Notes under the pieces: model-generated
What the model was told of the DNA's origin: nothing
Database searches by the model: none
The model's input: the letters and a program-made list of their open reading frames with translations, nothing else
Translations under genes and position numbers: made by a program
Shown: piece after piece, positions 6,490 through 14,386 of the stretch
Layout of the letters: each line of letters begins with the position of its first letter
Position numbering within the stretch: position 1 is the first letter of the stretch
Source of the DNA: Gemmatimonadales bacterium
GTDB lineage: Bacteria > Gemmatimonadota > Gemmatimonadetes > Palauibacterales > Palauibacteraceae
Assembly (NCBI GenBank): GCA_030636765.1
Contig: DAOVWI010000035.1
Span: 1-16,999, forward strand
Length of the DNA: 16,999 nt
Direction: 5' to 3'

Positions 6490-7362
6490 ATGCCGGAGCT
6501 CCTGCACATCTCGGACATCCACTTCGGTCCCGCGTTCCTGCCGGATCGGGCCGCCGCGATCCAGGATGTCATCGCCCATCGCCGGCCGGACCTCGTGGTG
6601 GTGAGCGGAGATCTTACCCGACGGGCGAAGCGGCATCAGTTCGAGGCGGCCGCGGAGTTCCTGGCCTCCTTCGAGGAACCGGTCGCGGTGACGCCCGGGA
6701 ACCACGACGTTCCGCTCTACCGCGTTTGGGAGCGCATCCTCTCGCCGTACGGGCTGTATCGCGAGTACGTGCGGCAGGACCTGGATTCCGTCTGTCGGAT
6801 CGACGGACTGACGCTCGTCAGCCTCAACTCCACCGGTCCCTTCCAAATCACGAACGGCAGGCTCCACGGAGCCCAGTTCGAGTTCGCCGAGCGGGCCTTC
6901 GATGCGTCCCCGGAATCGGATTTTCGGGCGATCGTCACTCATCACCATCTGGCGTCTCCGCCCGACTTCGCTCACGGCCGCGTGATACCCGGCGCACGCC
7001 GGGCGCTGACTCGCTTTACCGACATGGGTGTCGAGCTCATCCTTGCCGGGCACCTGCATCGGGCGTACATCGGCGACTCGTTGGACTTCCTTCCGAGCGA
7101 GGGCCGGGAGAGCGGAATCGTAATCGTTCAGTGCGGCACGACGACCTCCTCTCGCGGGCGGGGCCGGGAGCGGCTGAAGAACAGCCTGAACTACATCCGC
7201 GCCAACCGGAAGGAGATCCATGTCACGCATTATCTTTGGCGGGACACCGGGGGGTGCTTCCAGCCGCACAGCGAGCACCGCTTCGGTACCGCGTCCTCCG
7301 CCTGGCTGGAGCCGAGCGCCGGAGCGGGGACCGTATCGAGCCGAGCGCGAGAGGAAGGCTAG
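6490..7362 (+). CDS. Calcineurin-like metallophosphoesterase (class III phosphodiesterase type)
   Basis: This 290-residue protein has the complete two-metal metallophosphoesterase motif set: HISDIHFG (Asp9, His11), VVSGDLTRRA (Asp41), PGNHD (Asn71, His72), VTHHH (His151/152) and AGHLHRAY (His188, His190). The SDIHFG...GDLT...GNHD...GHxH pattern matches the CpdA/class III cyclic-nucleotide phosphodiesterase-like subgroup. The substrate cannot be assigned from sequence and might be a nucleotide, a phospholipid head group or another phosphodiester. No signal peptide is visible, so it is probably cytoplasmic. The last ~35 residues are low-complexity. It sits 13 nt after lgt in an envelope gene cluster, which allows a role in lipid or envelope metabolism, but that is context only. 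Confidence 0.88.
   Translation: MPELLHISDIHFGPAFLPDRAAAIQDVIAHRRPDLVVVSGDLTRRAKRHQFEAAAEFLASFEEPVAVTPGNHDVPLYRVWERILSPYGLYREYVRQDLDSVCRIDGLTLVSLNSTGPFQITNGRLHGAQFEFAERAFDASPESDFRAIVTHHHLASPPDFAHGRVIPGARRALTRFTDMGVELILAGHLHRAYIGDSLDFLPSEGRESGIVIVQCGTTTSSRGRGRERLKNSLNYIRANRKEIHVTHYLWRDTGGCFQPHSEHRFGTASSAWLEPSAGAGTVSSRAREEG
7309..7348 (+). repeat. 11-bp direct repeat near the phosphoesterase 3' end
   Basis: GAGCCGAGCGC occurs at 7309-7319 and 7338-7348, a period of 29 bp that does not keep frame. It lies in the low-complexity 3' tail of the phosphoesterase gene, just before its stop. It is weak on its own and is listed because it resembles the other gene-end duplications. Confidence 0.4.
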
Positions 7363-7365
7363 AAC

Positions 7366-7557
7366 GTGACATACTACCGGCGGCGACCACTGACGGACAC
7401 GGAGCGGCTTCTCGCAGGCGCCGCGGGAGCGGTAGTGGGAGCGATCGCGTTCTACGTGACCCGATTGTGGCTGGAGCGAGAGCCGCTGGAAGAAGGACCG
7501 CCGGGCGACCTCGAGATCGCGGCGGAAGACGAGGGAGCGGAACGCCTCCCGCGGTGA
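7366..7557 (+). CDS. Small single-pass membrane protein, unknown function
   Basis: This 63-residue protein has a basic N-terminus (YYRRRPLTDTER), one membrane segment at about residues 14-34 (LLAGAAGAVVGAIAFYVTRL, Gly/Ala-rich) and an acidic C-terminal tail of about 28 residues. I do not recognise a family. Support for it being real: the GTG start lies 3 nt after the phosphoesterase stop, a good purine-rich GAGAGGAAGG precedes it, and its stop overlaps the next start as GTGA, as at other junctions in this cluster. By the positive-inside rule the N-terminus is cytoplasmic and the acidic tail periplasmic. Position just before the TamA-like gene suggests, but does not show, an envelope role. Confidence 0.65.
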   Translation: MTYYRRRPLTDTERLLAGAAGAVVGAIAFYVTRLWLEREPLEEGPPGDLEIAAEDEGAERLPR

Positions 7558-9722
7558 TCGGCGTGAGGTGGCGGGCTCTGCTGGCCGCGCTCCCGATCCT
7601 CATCGCGCCGGCCGTCCTCCGTGCCCAGGCGCCTCCCGAGCGGGAGCTGGTGGGGCTCACCTTCCAGGGGAACGAGGCGTTCTCGGACAAGGAGCTCGGC
7701 GCCGCGATCGTCAACAAGGCGACGACCTGCAAGACCTTCCTCTTCAAGTTTCCCCTGCCGCTCTGCCCCCTCACCGATTGGGGGATCGCCCACAACCGAC
7801 GGTACCTGTCGGAGAAGGAGCTGCCGCTGGACGTCCTGCGCTTGCGCGTGCTCTACCGCCAGCGGGGCTACCGGCAGGTGGCCGTGGACACCGTGGTGGA
7901 TCGCTCCAACGGGGTGGTCCGTGTCGAGTTCCTGATCGAGGAGAACGAACCGACGCGGGTGGCCTCGCTTCGCATCGAGGGCCTCTCCGGCCTCCCGGAC
8001 AGCGCCGCCCTGGCGAGCCGTCTGTCGCTGAAGGAGGGAGATCCGTTCGATATCCTCGCGCTCCAGCGCGGCACACAGGGCATCGAGAATCAGCTGCGGA
8101 ACATCGGGTACGTCAACGCGGCGGTGCTGGACGAGTACTTCATTCCCGAGGGCGTGCGGGAAGCGCAGCTGGCCGTGACCGTGGTCACCGGCGACCGGGC
8201 CCGAATCGCCTCCGTCCGGATCGAGGGGACGGAGAACGTGGAGGAGGCGCTGGCCCGTCAGTTCCTGTCCTTCCGGACGGGGGAGTACTACAGCGAGGAG
8301 AAGATCCGGGGCAGCCAGCTCGGCCTCCTGGATGTGGCGGCGTTTCGCTTCGCGAGCATCGAGGCGGAGGTCCGGGAGGACCCCGACACGCTGGTCGATG
8401 TGACCGTGAGGATCACCGAGGCGAACCTTCGGGCGTTCCGAACCGGCGTCGGCATGAGCACGACCCAGTGCGGTGTCCTCGAGGGGAACTTTGCCCACCG
8501 GAACCTCTTCGGCGGCGGACGGCTCCTCACCATCTCGGGGAGGCTCGGAAACATCGGGGCACAGGCGCTGGACGGAAGCTTTCCGTGCGGTCAGGTGGGA
8601 GACAGCGAGGTCTTCCGTCAGCTCACCTACCGGATCCAGGCGGACTTCGACCAGCCGTACTTCATCTCCGAGCGCAACCGGCTCCTGGGCTCGATCTTCT
8701 TCGAGCGGGAGAGCGTGCCCAACATCTTCGTCAGCACGAGCCTCGGCGCGGCCATAGGCATCACACGGCGCCTCAACCCCCGACTTACGGTGACCTACTC
8801 GTACCGGCCGCAGCTGACCGCCTTCGACCCGGAATCGACCGACATCTTCTTCTGCGCCAGCTTCGGGATCTGCGACCCAACGGACATCTCGATCCTGACG
8901 GAGCCTCGCTGGCTCTCCCCGATCGTGTTCCAGTGGCTCTACGATCGGACGGACTCGCGGCTCAACCCGACCAGCGGCTACCGGCTCTCCCCCCAGGCCG
9001 AGTTCGCCGCCGCCTTCACGGGATCCGAGTACCGATACGTCCGGTTCGCCCTGAACGCGGCCGCCTTCCAGCGTCTCAACCCGGACTGGGTCTTCGCCTT
9101 TCACCTCCGCGGTGGGTTCGTCGAGCCTTCCGGGAGCATCACGTTCGGCGGCGAGGAGGTGGCGTCCGACGAGATCGTAAACCCGGCCAAGCGCTTCTAC
9201 GGCGGCGGCGCGAACAGCGTGCGAGGGTTCAGCCAGAACCTGCTCGGGCCCACGGTGCTCGTCATGGACTCGGTCACCCAGTGCCCGGACACCCCCCTCC
9301 AGGCGTGCGCGTTCGCACTGGCCGATACGGCGGCCAACCAGTTCGATGAACGGCCCCAGGGGGGCAACGCCCTCATCGAGGGGAGCCTGGAGCTGCGCTA
9401 TCGCATCAGCCAGCGCTGGGGAATGGTGGCGTTCCTGGACTGGGGCAACGTGTACTCGGATCTGACGACCTTCGACCTGCCGTCGGCGACGCCCGGACTC
9501 GGGGTCAGGTTCTCCAGCCCGATCGGGCCCATCCGTTTGGACCTCGGGTACAACACCCTCGGTCCGCGGCTGCGCCAGGTCGTGGCGGAGCTGGAGGATG
9601 GCTCCCTCGATGAGCTGGAGCTGCCGGTCGTGTACGATCCGGCGGGCTTCAACGACCCGAGCCTGTTTACGGAGATCTTCCGGCGGCTCCGGGTCCACTT
9701 CGCGATCGGACAGGCGTTTTGA
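7554..9722 (+). CDS. tamA: TamA-like Omp85 outer-membrane assembly protein (BamA/TamA family)
   Basis: This is a 722-residue Omp85-family protein. It has a signal peptide with a hydrophobic core at about 8-22 and a likely cut after LRAQA (residue 26). Three POTRA-like domains follow at about 31-131, 136-212 and 217-289 (for example VASLRIEGL...L..GDPFD and IASVRIEGTENV), then a C-terminal beta-barrel from about 292. The barrel contains NLFGGGRLL (317-325), the Omp85 loop-6 motif VRGF (556-559) and a terminal Phe. Three POTRAs, rather than the five usual in BamA, and the adjacent TamB make a TamA role likely; an alternative BamA paralogue cannot be excluded. It has eight cysteines in four close pairs (59/71, 306/345, 434/440, 577/585). 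The start is GTG 7554, overlapping the upstream stop; GTG 7563 would also leave a complete signal peptide. Confidence 0.87.
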   Translation: MIGVRWRALLAALPILIAPAVLRAQAPPERELVGLTFQGNEAFSDKELGAAIVNKATTCKTFLFKFPLPLCPLTDWGIAHNRRYLSEKELPLDVLRLRVLYRQRGYRQVAVDTVVDRSNGVVRVEFLIEENEPTRVASLRIEGLSGLPDSAALASRLSLKEGDPFDILALQRGTQGIENQLRNIGYVNAAVLDEYFIPEGVREAQLAVTVVTGDRARIASVRIEGTENVEEALARQFLSFRTGEYYSEEKIRGSQLGLLDVAAFRFASIEAEVREDPDTLVDVTVRITEANLRAFRTGVGMSTTQCGVLEGNFAHRNLFGGGRLLTISGRLGNIGAQALDGSFPCGQVGDSEVFRQLTYRIQADFDQPYFISERNRLLGSIFFERESVPNIFVSTSLGAAIGITRRLNPRLTVTYSYRPQLTAFDPESTDIFFCASFGICDPTDISILTEPRWLSPIVFQWLYDRTDSRLNPTSGYRLSPQAEFAAAFTGSEYRYVRFALNAAAFQRLNPDWVFAFHLRGGFVEPSGSITFGGEEVASDEIVNPAKRFYGGGANSVRGFSQNLLGPTVLVMDSVTQCPDTPLQACAFALADTAANQFDERPQGGNALIEGSLELRYRISQRWGMVAFLDWGNVYSDLTTFDLPSATPGLGVRFSSPIGPIRLDLGYNTLGPRLRQVVAELEDGSLDELELPVVYDPAGFNDPSLFTEIFRRLRVHFAIGQAF

Positions 9723-9738
9723 ACGAGCCAGACCTCTG

Positions 9739-12700
9739 ATGAAATCGCCACGGAGCAGGCTGCGTCGAGTGCTCAGGGCGCACGGCGTCGCCGTCACCTA
9801 CCTGCTGCGCGCGCTCGGCGTGATCGCCGGCTTCGCGAGTCTCGGGGCCGCCCTGGCGCTCTTCCTCGTCACGCAGACGGACTTCGGGAGAAACGCCGTC
9901 CTTTCGTTTGCCGAGGATGCGCTCAACAGGGCCGTCAACGGGCAGGTGACGCTGGGTCCGATCCAGGGCGGCAACCTCCTTACCCGCGCCACGCTCGAGC
10001 GCGTGAGGTTCGTGGCACCCGACGGCGAGATCTTCGCGGAGCTCGAGGGGGTGAGGGTCTCGTACAGCCCGTTCGGCCTCCTGTCGGGCCGCTACACGTT
10101 CCGACGGCTCTCGGCCGACCGCATGCAGCTGATCCTGCGCCAGTACCCAGAGGGCGACTGGAACTTCGACCGGATCTTCCGTGCGGATGAGGCGTCGGAG
10201 GCCCAACCGGAGGGTCCGGCGCTGCCGTTTCCGCCGCCGACGCCCTACCCGATGCCCGGGCTCGACGAGGGGGGCGGCACCCGGGTGGCGATCCTGGATG
10301 CGGAGGTGAGGGAGGGGACGGTGGCGTTGCTCACGCCCTGGGCGCACGACCTCACCGGCCAAGCCCGCGAGGCCGCGATCGACGCCGCACGGCGGGGTGA
10401 GGAGATCTGGAACGTGGAGCCCGAGGGAGACGGATGGGTGCGCGCGCTGCGGCTGGAGGGGCTGCGCGGGCGCTTTCCCCTCATTCGGCTCGCCGAGCCG
10501 GGGCGACCCGTTCGGATCGACCTGGAGGGCATTCGGGCTGAGGTCAGGGCCGTGCGGCTGCCGCTCGAGTTCCTCCGCTTCGACGGCTCGTTGGTGTTCG
10601 GCGACTCGGTGCGGATCGAGATCCGCCGGGCGGAGATGGGGGCGAGCCGGCTCGCGGGCCGCGGGTGGATCGCGAGCGGCGAGCACTCCGAGACGGGCCA
10701 CGACACCGACTTTCGCTTCGACCTGGACGGCGATCCGATCGGCTTCGCCGACCTCCAGTGGCTTCCCATCCCGATTCCGCGCGAAGGAGGAGGTCCGGGC
10801 GAGGTGGTGATCCGCCGGCAGGCGGGCACGGGCTTCGTGGAGCTGCGGCAGGCGGAAGTGAGCGTCCGGGACTCGAGGATGACCGGCGGCATGATCATCC
10901 GGCTCGGGGAGATGCCGAGCTTCGACTCGCTGAGTATGGAGGTGCAGCCGCTCCGCCTGTCGCTGGTCGATGAGCTGCTCGAGCGCGAGACCCTGATCGA
11001 CGGATACCTGAGCGGGCCGCTCGAAGGCACGGGCCCGCTGGACGCGATCGACATGGTCGCCGATCTGGTCGTGGCGGACCTTGAGGGCGAGGGGGAGCCG
11101 TCCTATCTGCGTGCCGCCGGGAAGGCGGGCCTGGTGGAGCCCAGGCGCCTCGGTGACCTGGCTCTCGACCTGGAGGAGTTCGAGCCCCGCTGGGCCGCGG
11201 TGGTCGGCCTACCCACCCGCCTCGGCGGGCGCCTGAACGGACAGGTCACGGTCGACGGCGTGCCCGGAGATTCCGTCCGGGTCGAGATGGACGCCGAGCA
11301 CCGCACCGGGGTGGGAGCTCTCTCGCGGGTGAGCGGCGTGATGCTGCTGAACCAGTCCGACTCCACGATCGAGCTCAGCGCCAGCCTCGAGCCCCTCCAG
11401 CTGGCCGCCCTGGATATCTACTTGCCTCGGGCGAGCCTGGTCGGGTTTGTGCGCGGGCCGATCTCGCTTGCGGGTGCCCTGTCGGATTTGCGGGCGAGAG
11501 CCGATCTGGCGACGCCCAGGGGCAGCCTTCAGTTCGACGGAACCTTCGATCTGGCGTCGGAGCGGAAGCGCTATGACGCCGAGGTCGTGGTCAGCGGCAT
11601 CGAGCTGCACGAGTGGATCGAGGGAGGACCGAGCACCCAACTCGCAGCGGCCGGCCGCGTCAGCGGCGAGGGAACGGATCCGGCGACCCTGGAGGCGCGC
11701 TTCGATCTGGAGATCCTGCCCTCGGTCGTGGAAGGGGCCCGGATCGACTCCAGCCTCCTGCGCTTCACCCTGACCCGCGGCGTCGCCACGGTGGACACGT
11801 TCGCGATCCGGAGCGAGCTGGGCAGCATCGACGGACGGGGCTCCTTCGGGCTGGCGGAGGAGAGCCGCGGGACCCTGCTGCTGGATGTCCGCTCGGATCT
11901 GGCGCGCTGGAGCGGCTGGCCGTCGTCCGAAGGGGCGTTCGACGGGCCGGGCTTCGGCGGGCTCGACGGCGAAGGGGCGGATGGCGGCGAGCCAGGCGCT
12001 GCGGGAGCCGCGAGCGACACGCTCGGCGGCACGCTTGTGGCCCGGGGCTCCATCTCCGGAAACCGGGCCCGGATCGCGCTCGTGGGAGACATCTCCATCC
12101 GGGATGCGGCCTACGGCGGTCTGCGGGCGGATTCGGTGAGCGGCCACGTGCGGCTCTCGGACTTGCGGAGCCGCGACACGCTCGCGCTGGACGCGGTGGC
12201 CCGGGGCGTGTCCGGCAGCCCGATCGGCGCCGAGCCCCTCGACTCGCTGGTCCTCCGGCTGGATCGGAGCGGCGGGCCGTGGACGGCGTTCGCGGCGTTC
12301 GCGGAGCGGGCGCCCTCGGCCGCCGTGGAGCTGGCGGGCGAGACCCGGGAGGTGGCCGCCGACCTGGCCGGCACGCACGAGCCCGACGGCGAGGCGGGCG
12401 CCGACGCCGGCCTGGCTCGAACGACGGCGGTGCGGCTGGCCCGGCTCGACGTTCGGGTACGGGACCGCGCATTCGCGCTCGAGCGGCCTTTCTACATGGA
12501 GTACGGAGGCTCCGGTCTCCTCGTCGAGGGGTTCGCGCTCGCCGATCGGGCGGGTTTCCGACTGGCGATCGACGGCGCGGTCCCGGCCTCCGGCGAGGCC
12601 GACTTCCGGCTCGCTCTGGAGAACCTTCCGATCGGCGCGGCGCTCGAGCTCGCGCCGGGGGACGCGGAGGTGAGTGGCGTGGCAAGCGGGAACGTCCGGG

Positions 12701-14355
12701 TTCTGGGGTCCGCCGAGGCGCCGCGGATCGAGGGGCGTCTGAGCGTCGATCGTCCGCAGCTCGATTCTGCGGCGTTCCGGCGCTTCGAGGCCGGGTTCTC
12801 GTACGAGAACCGAAGGATCCGGGCGGAGCTCGAGCTTACCGGCGACGGCTCCACGTCGGTGCGGGCGGTCGGCGAGGTCCGGGCGGACCTGTCTTTCCGA
12901 TCCGTGGAAGAGCGCGTCCCGGAGGACGCCGCCGACTTTGCCGTGTCCGTCGTGGCGGTTCCGTTCGAGCTGGTGCGGATGCTGAACCGCGATCTGACGG
13001 ACGTGAAGGGCTCGCTCGATGGAGAGCTGAGGGTGCGCGGCCGGCCAGGCGGCTTCAGGTACGACGGAGAGCTCGTCCTCTCCGGCGGATCGACCTGGAT
13101 CGTGCCGCTGGAAGTGCGCTACGTAGACATGCGCGGCCACATCCGGTTCAGCGGTGAGGAGGCGCGCCTGGACTCCTTCTCGCTCCGGTCGGCCCTGGGC
13201 GGCACGGCTTCGGCCACCGGCACGATCGGTTTGGCGTCGTTCGCCGATCCGGCGTTCGACCTGGATCTGCGGGTCGATGAGTTCTACGCGATCGACAAGC
13301 GGGAGATGGCCTTCGTGTTGACCGGCGTCGCGAAGCTCGGCGGGACGAACCGGGAGCCGGACCTCTCGGGAGCCGTTCGCGTGAGCGATGGGCACGTACG
13401 GTTGGGAGATGTCGTGCGGGGACCGGACATCGTGAATCTGACCGATCCCGAGATCGCGAGCCTGATCGACACGACGGAGGTGGAGGAGCGCAGGCTGATC
13501 GAGCGAGAGCGCCGCGCGTTCCTCTACAACCTCCGGGCGGAGCTGCAGGTGGAGGTCGGGCCGAACGCCTGGCTTCGCGCTCCGGAGATGGACGTCGAGC
13601 TGGCGGGCGAGCTCGACGTCATCATGCACCGGGCGGAGCAGGACATGCGCGTGAGCGGCGAGCTGCACCTCGTCCGTGGGAGCTACCGCTTCCAGCTCCA
13701 GGACCTGCCCGGGAGCCGCGAGTTCAAGATCGACCGGGGCACGGTCGAGTTCACGGGCGCTTCGACTCCGAATCCACGGCTGGACGTGGTGGCGACGCAC
13801 CAGACCAGGACCGATCGCGGGAAGCTCGACATCGAGGCACACCTGCAGGGCACGCTTCAGAACATGACCGTCAGCCTGACCAGCGACCCGCCGCTCAGCG
13901 AGTCGGATCAGATCTGCTATCTTACGCTCGGCGGCCCGTGCAGCGTCTTCGCCACGGCCGATCAGGGGGCCTCGTCACTCGGGCTCGGGCTCGCCCAGCA
14001 GGCCACGCTCGGGCTCTTCGGGTCCGAGCTCTCCTCGGTCTTCGTCGGCGAGCTGGGGCTCGACATGTTCCGGGTGAAGACCGCCGGCGTCGAGCAGCGC
14101 AGAGGCTCTCAGGCCAGCTTCCTGGCCGGGGCGGAGGTCGAGATCGGGACCTACATAGGCCCGGACGTGTTCCTCACGTTCAGCCAGCCGCTGGACGGCC
14201 GCCCGCCGGATGTCGCGCTCGAGTGGTACGTGTCCGAGGGGTGGACGGTCGAGGCGAGGTACGAGAACCGCTTTCAGCGGCTCTTCTCGGCGGGATCGAA
14301 TCTCGAGACCGAGCAGAGCCTGGGTCTCTTCCTTTTCCGGGAGTGGAGCTATTGA
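9739..14355 (+). CDS. tamB: TamB-like translocation/assembly and lipid-transport family protein
   Basis: This 1538-residue protein is anchored by one N-terminal membrane segment (about 20-45). The rest is periplasmic beta-rich sequence typical of AsmA/TamB proteins, which form a long hydrophobic groove between the membranes. TamB works with TamA in outer-membrane protein assembly and is implicated in phospholipid transport. The N-terminal part (50-150) is AsmA-like (VTLGPIQGGNLLTRATLERV). The C-terminal TamB domain includes LVRGSYRFQLQDLPGSREF (starting about 1311), IDRGTVEFTG, PNPRLDVVATH and LTSDPPLSESDQICYLTLGG (about 1381-1400), a variant of the family P-x-L-x-x-x-D-x-L-x-Y motif. A Gly/Ala/Asp-rich linker lies at about 735-765. 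The only two cysteines are 1393 and 1401. ATG 9739, 16 nt after the TamA stop, gives a short basic N-terminus before the anchor; the longer upstream frame overlaps tamA and is rejected. Confidence 0.92.
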   Translation: MKSPRSRLRRVLRAHGVAVTYLLRALGVIAGFASLGAALALFLVTQTDFGRNAVLSFAEDALNRAVNGQVTLGPIQGGNLLTRATLERVRFVAPDGEIFAELEGVRVSYSPFGLLSGRYTFRRLSADRMQLILRQYPEGDWNFDRIFRADEASEAQPEGPALPFPPPTPYPMPGLDEGGGTRVAILDAEVREGTVALLTPWAHDLTGQAREAAIDAARRGEEIWNVEPEGDGWVRALRLEGLRGRFPLIRLAEPGRPVRIDLEGIRAEVRAVRLPLEFLRFDGSLVFGDSVRIEIRRAEMGASRLAGRGWIASGEHSETGHDTDFRFDLDGDPIGFADLQWLPIPIPREGGGPGEVVIRRQAGTGFVELRQAEVSVRDSRMTGGMIIRLGEMPSFDSLSMEVQPLRLSLVDELLERETLIDGYLSGPLEGTGPLDAIDMVADLVVADLEGEGEPSYLRAAGKAGLVEPRRLGDLALDLEEFEPRWAAVVGLPTRLGGRLNGQVTVDGVPGDSVRVEMDAEHRTGVGALSRVSGVMLLNQSDSTIELSASLEPLQLAALDIYLPRASLVGFVRGPISLAGALSDLRARADLATPRGSLQFDGTFDLASERKRYDAEVVVSGIELHEWIEGGPSTQLAAAGRVSGEGTDPATLEARFDLEILPSVVEGARIDSSLLRFTLTRGVATVDTFAIRSELGSIDGRGSFGLAEESRGTLLLDVRSDLARWSGWPSSEGAFDGPGFGGLDGEGADGGEPGAAGAASDTLGGTLVARGSISGNRARIALVGDISIRDAAYGGLRADSVSGHVRLSDLRSRDTLALDAVARGVSGSPIGAEPLDSLVLRLDRSGGPWTAFAAFAERAPSAAVELAGETREVAADLAGTHEPDGEAGADAGLARTTAVRLARLDVRVRDRAFALERPFYMEYGGSGLLVEGFALADRAGFRLAIDGAVPASGEADFRLALENLPIGAALELAPGDAEVSGVASGNVRVLGSAEAPRIEGRLSVDRPQLDSAAFRRFEAGFSYENRRIRAELELTGDGSTSVRAVGEVRADLSFRSVEERVPEDAADFAVSVVAVPFELVRMLNRDLTDVKGSLDGELRVRGRPGGFRYDGELVLSGGSTWIVPLEVRYVDMRGHIRFSGEEARLDSFSLRSALGGTASATGTIGLASFADPAFDLDLRVDEFYAIDKREMAFVLTGVAKLGGTNREPDLSGAVRVSDGHVRLGDVVRGPDIVNLTDPEIASLIDTTEVEERRLIERERRAFLYNLRAELQVEVGPNAWLRAPEMDVELAGELDVIMHRAEQDMRVSGELHLVRGSYRFQLQDLPGSREFKIDRGTVEFTGASTPNPRLDVVATHQTRTDRGKLDIEAHLQGTLQNMTVSLTSDPPLSESDQICYLTLGGPCSVFATADQGASSLGLGLAQQATLGLFGSELSSVFVGELGLDMFRVKTAGVEQRRGSQASFLAGAEVEIGTYIGPDVFLTFSQPLDGRPPDVALEWYVSEGWTVEARYENRFQRLFSAGSNLETEQSLGLFLFREWSY

Positions 14356-14375
14356 GAGTGGAGCTATTGGGAGTG
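14341..14375 (+). repeat. 15-bp tandem repeat (2.3 copies) over the tamB stop codon
   Basis: GAGTGGAGCTATTGA (14341-14355, the last codons and stop of tamB) is followed directly by GAGTGGAGCTATTGG (14356-14370) and then a partial GAGTG. In the second copy the stop TGA has become TGG. The period is a multiple of three, so readthrough of the first stop would repeat EWSY before running on. The GGGAGTG at 14369-14375 is the best ribosome-binding candidate for htpX. Confidence 0.9.
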
Positions 14376-14386
14376 CACACATCGAG

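Noticed and set aside
6726..7553. Upstream extension of the TamA reading frame across the phosphoesterase gene
   Set aside because: It would bury the clear signal peptide at 7554-7631 inside a protein and overlap two other genes; the extension is Arg/Pro-rich shadow sequence.
7554..9722. Call as the essential BamA
   Set aside because: Only three POTRA domains are visible and tamB follows directly, so TamA is the better name; a BamA paralogue remains possible.
9598..9738. Upstream extension of the TamB reading frame into tamA
   Set aside because: ATG 9739 gives the expected short basic N-terminus and membrane anchor; the extension overlaps the conserved tamA 3' end.
7452..9797. Very long open frame on the - strand opposite the TamA gene
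   Set aside because: It is the antisense of a well-supported Omp85 gene. Its translation is rich in Arg, Pro, Gly, Glu and Asp with no motif, as expected from GC-biased third positions.
11209..13842. 877-codon open frame on the - strand opposite tamB
   Set aside because: Same explanation: a GC-driven antisense frame with low-complexity composition and no recognisable domain, opposite a gene with clear TamB features.
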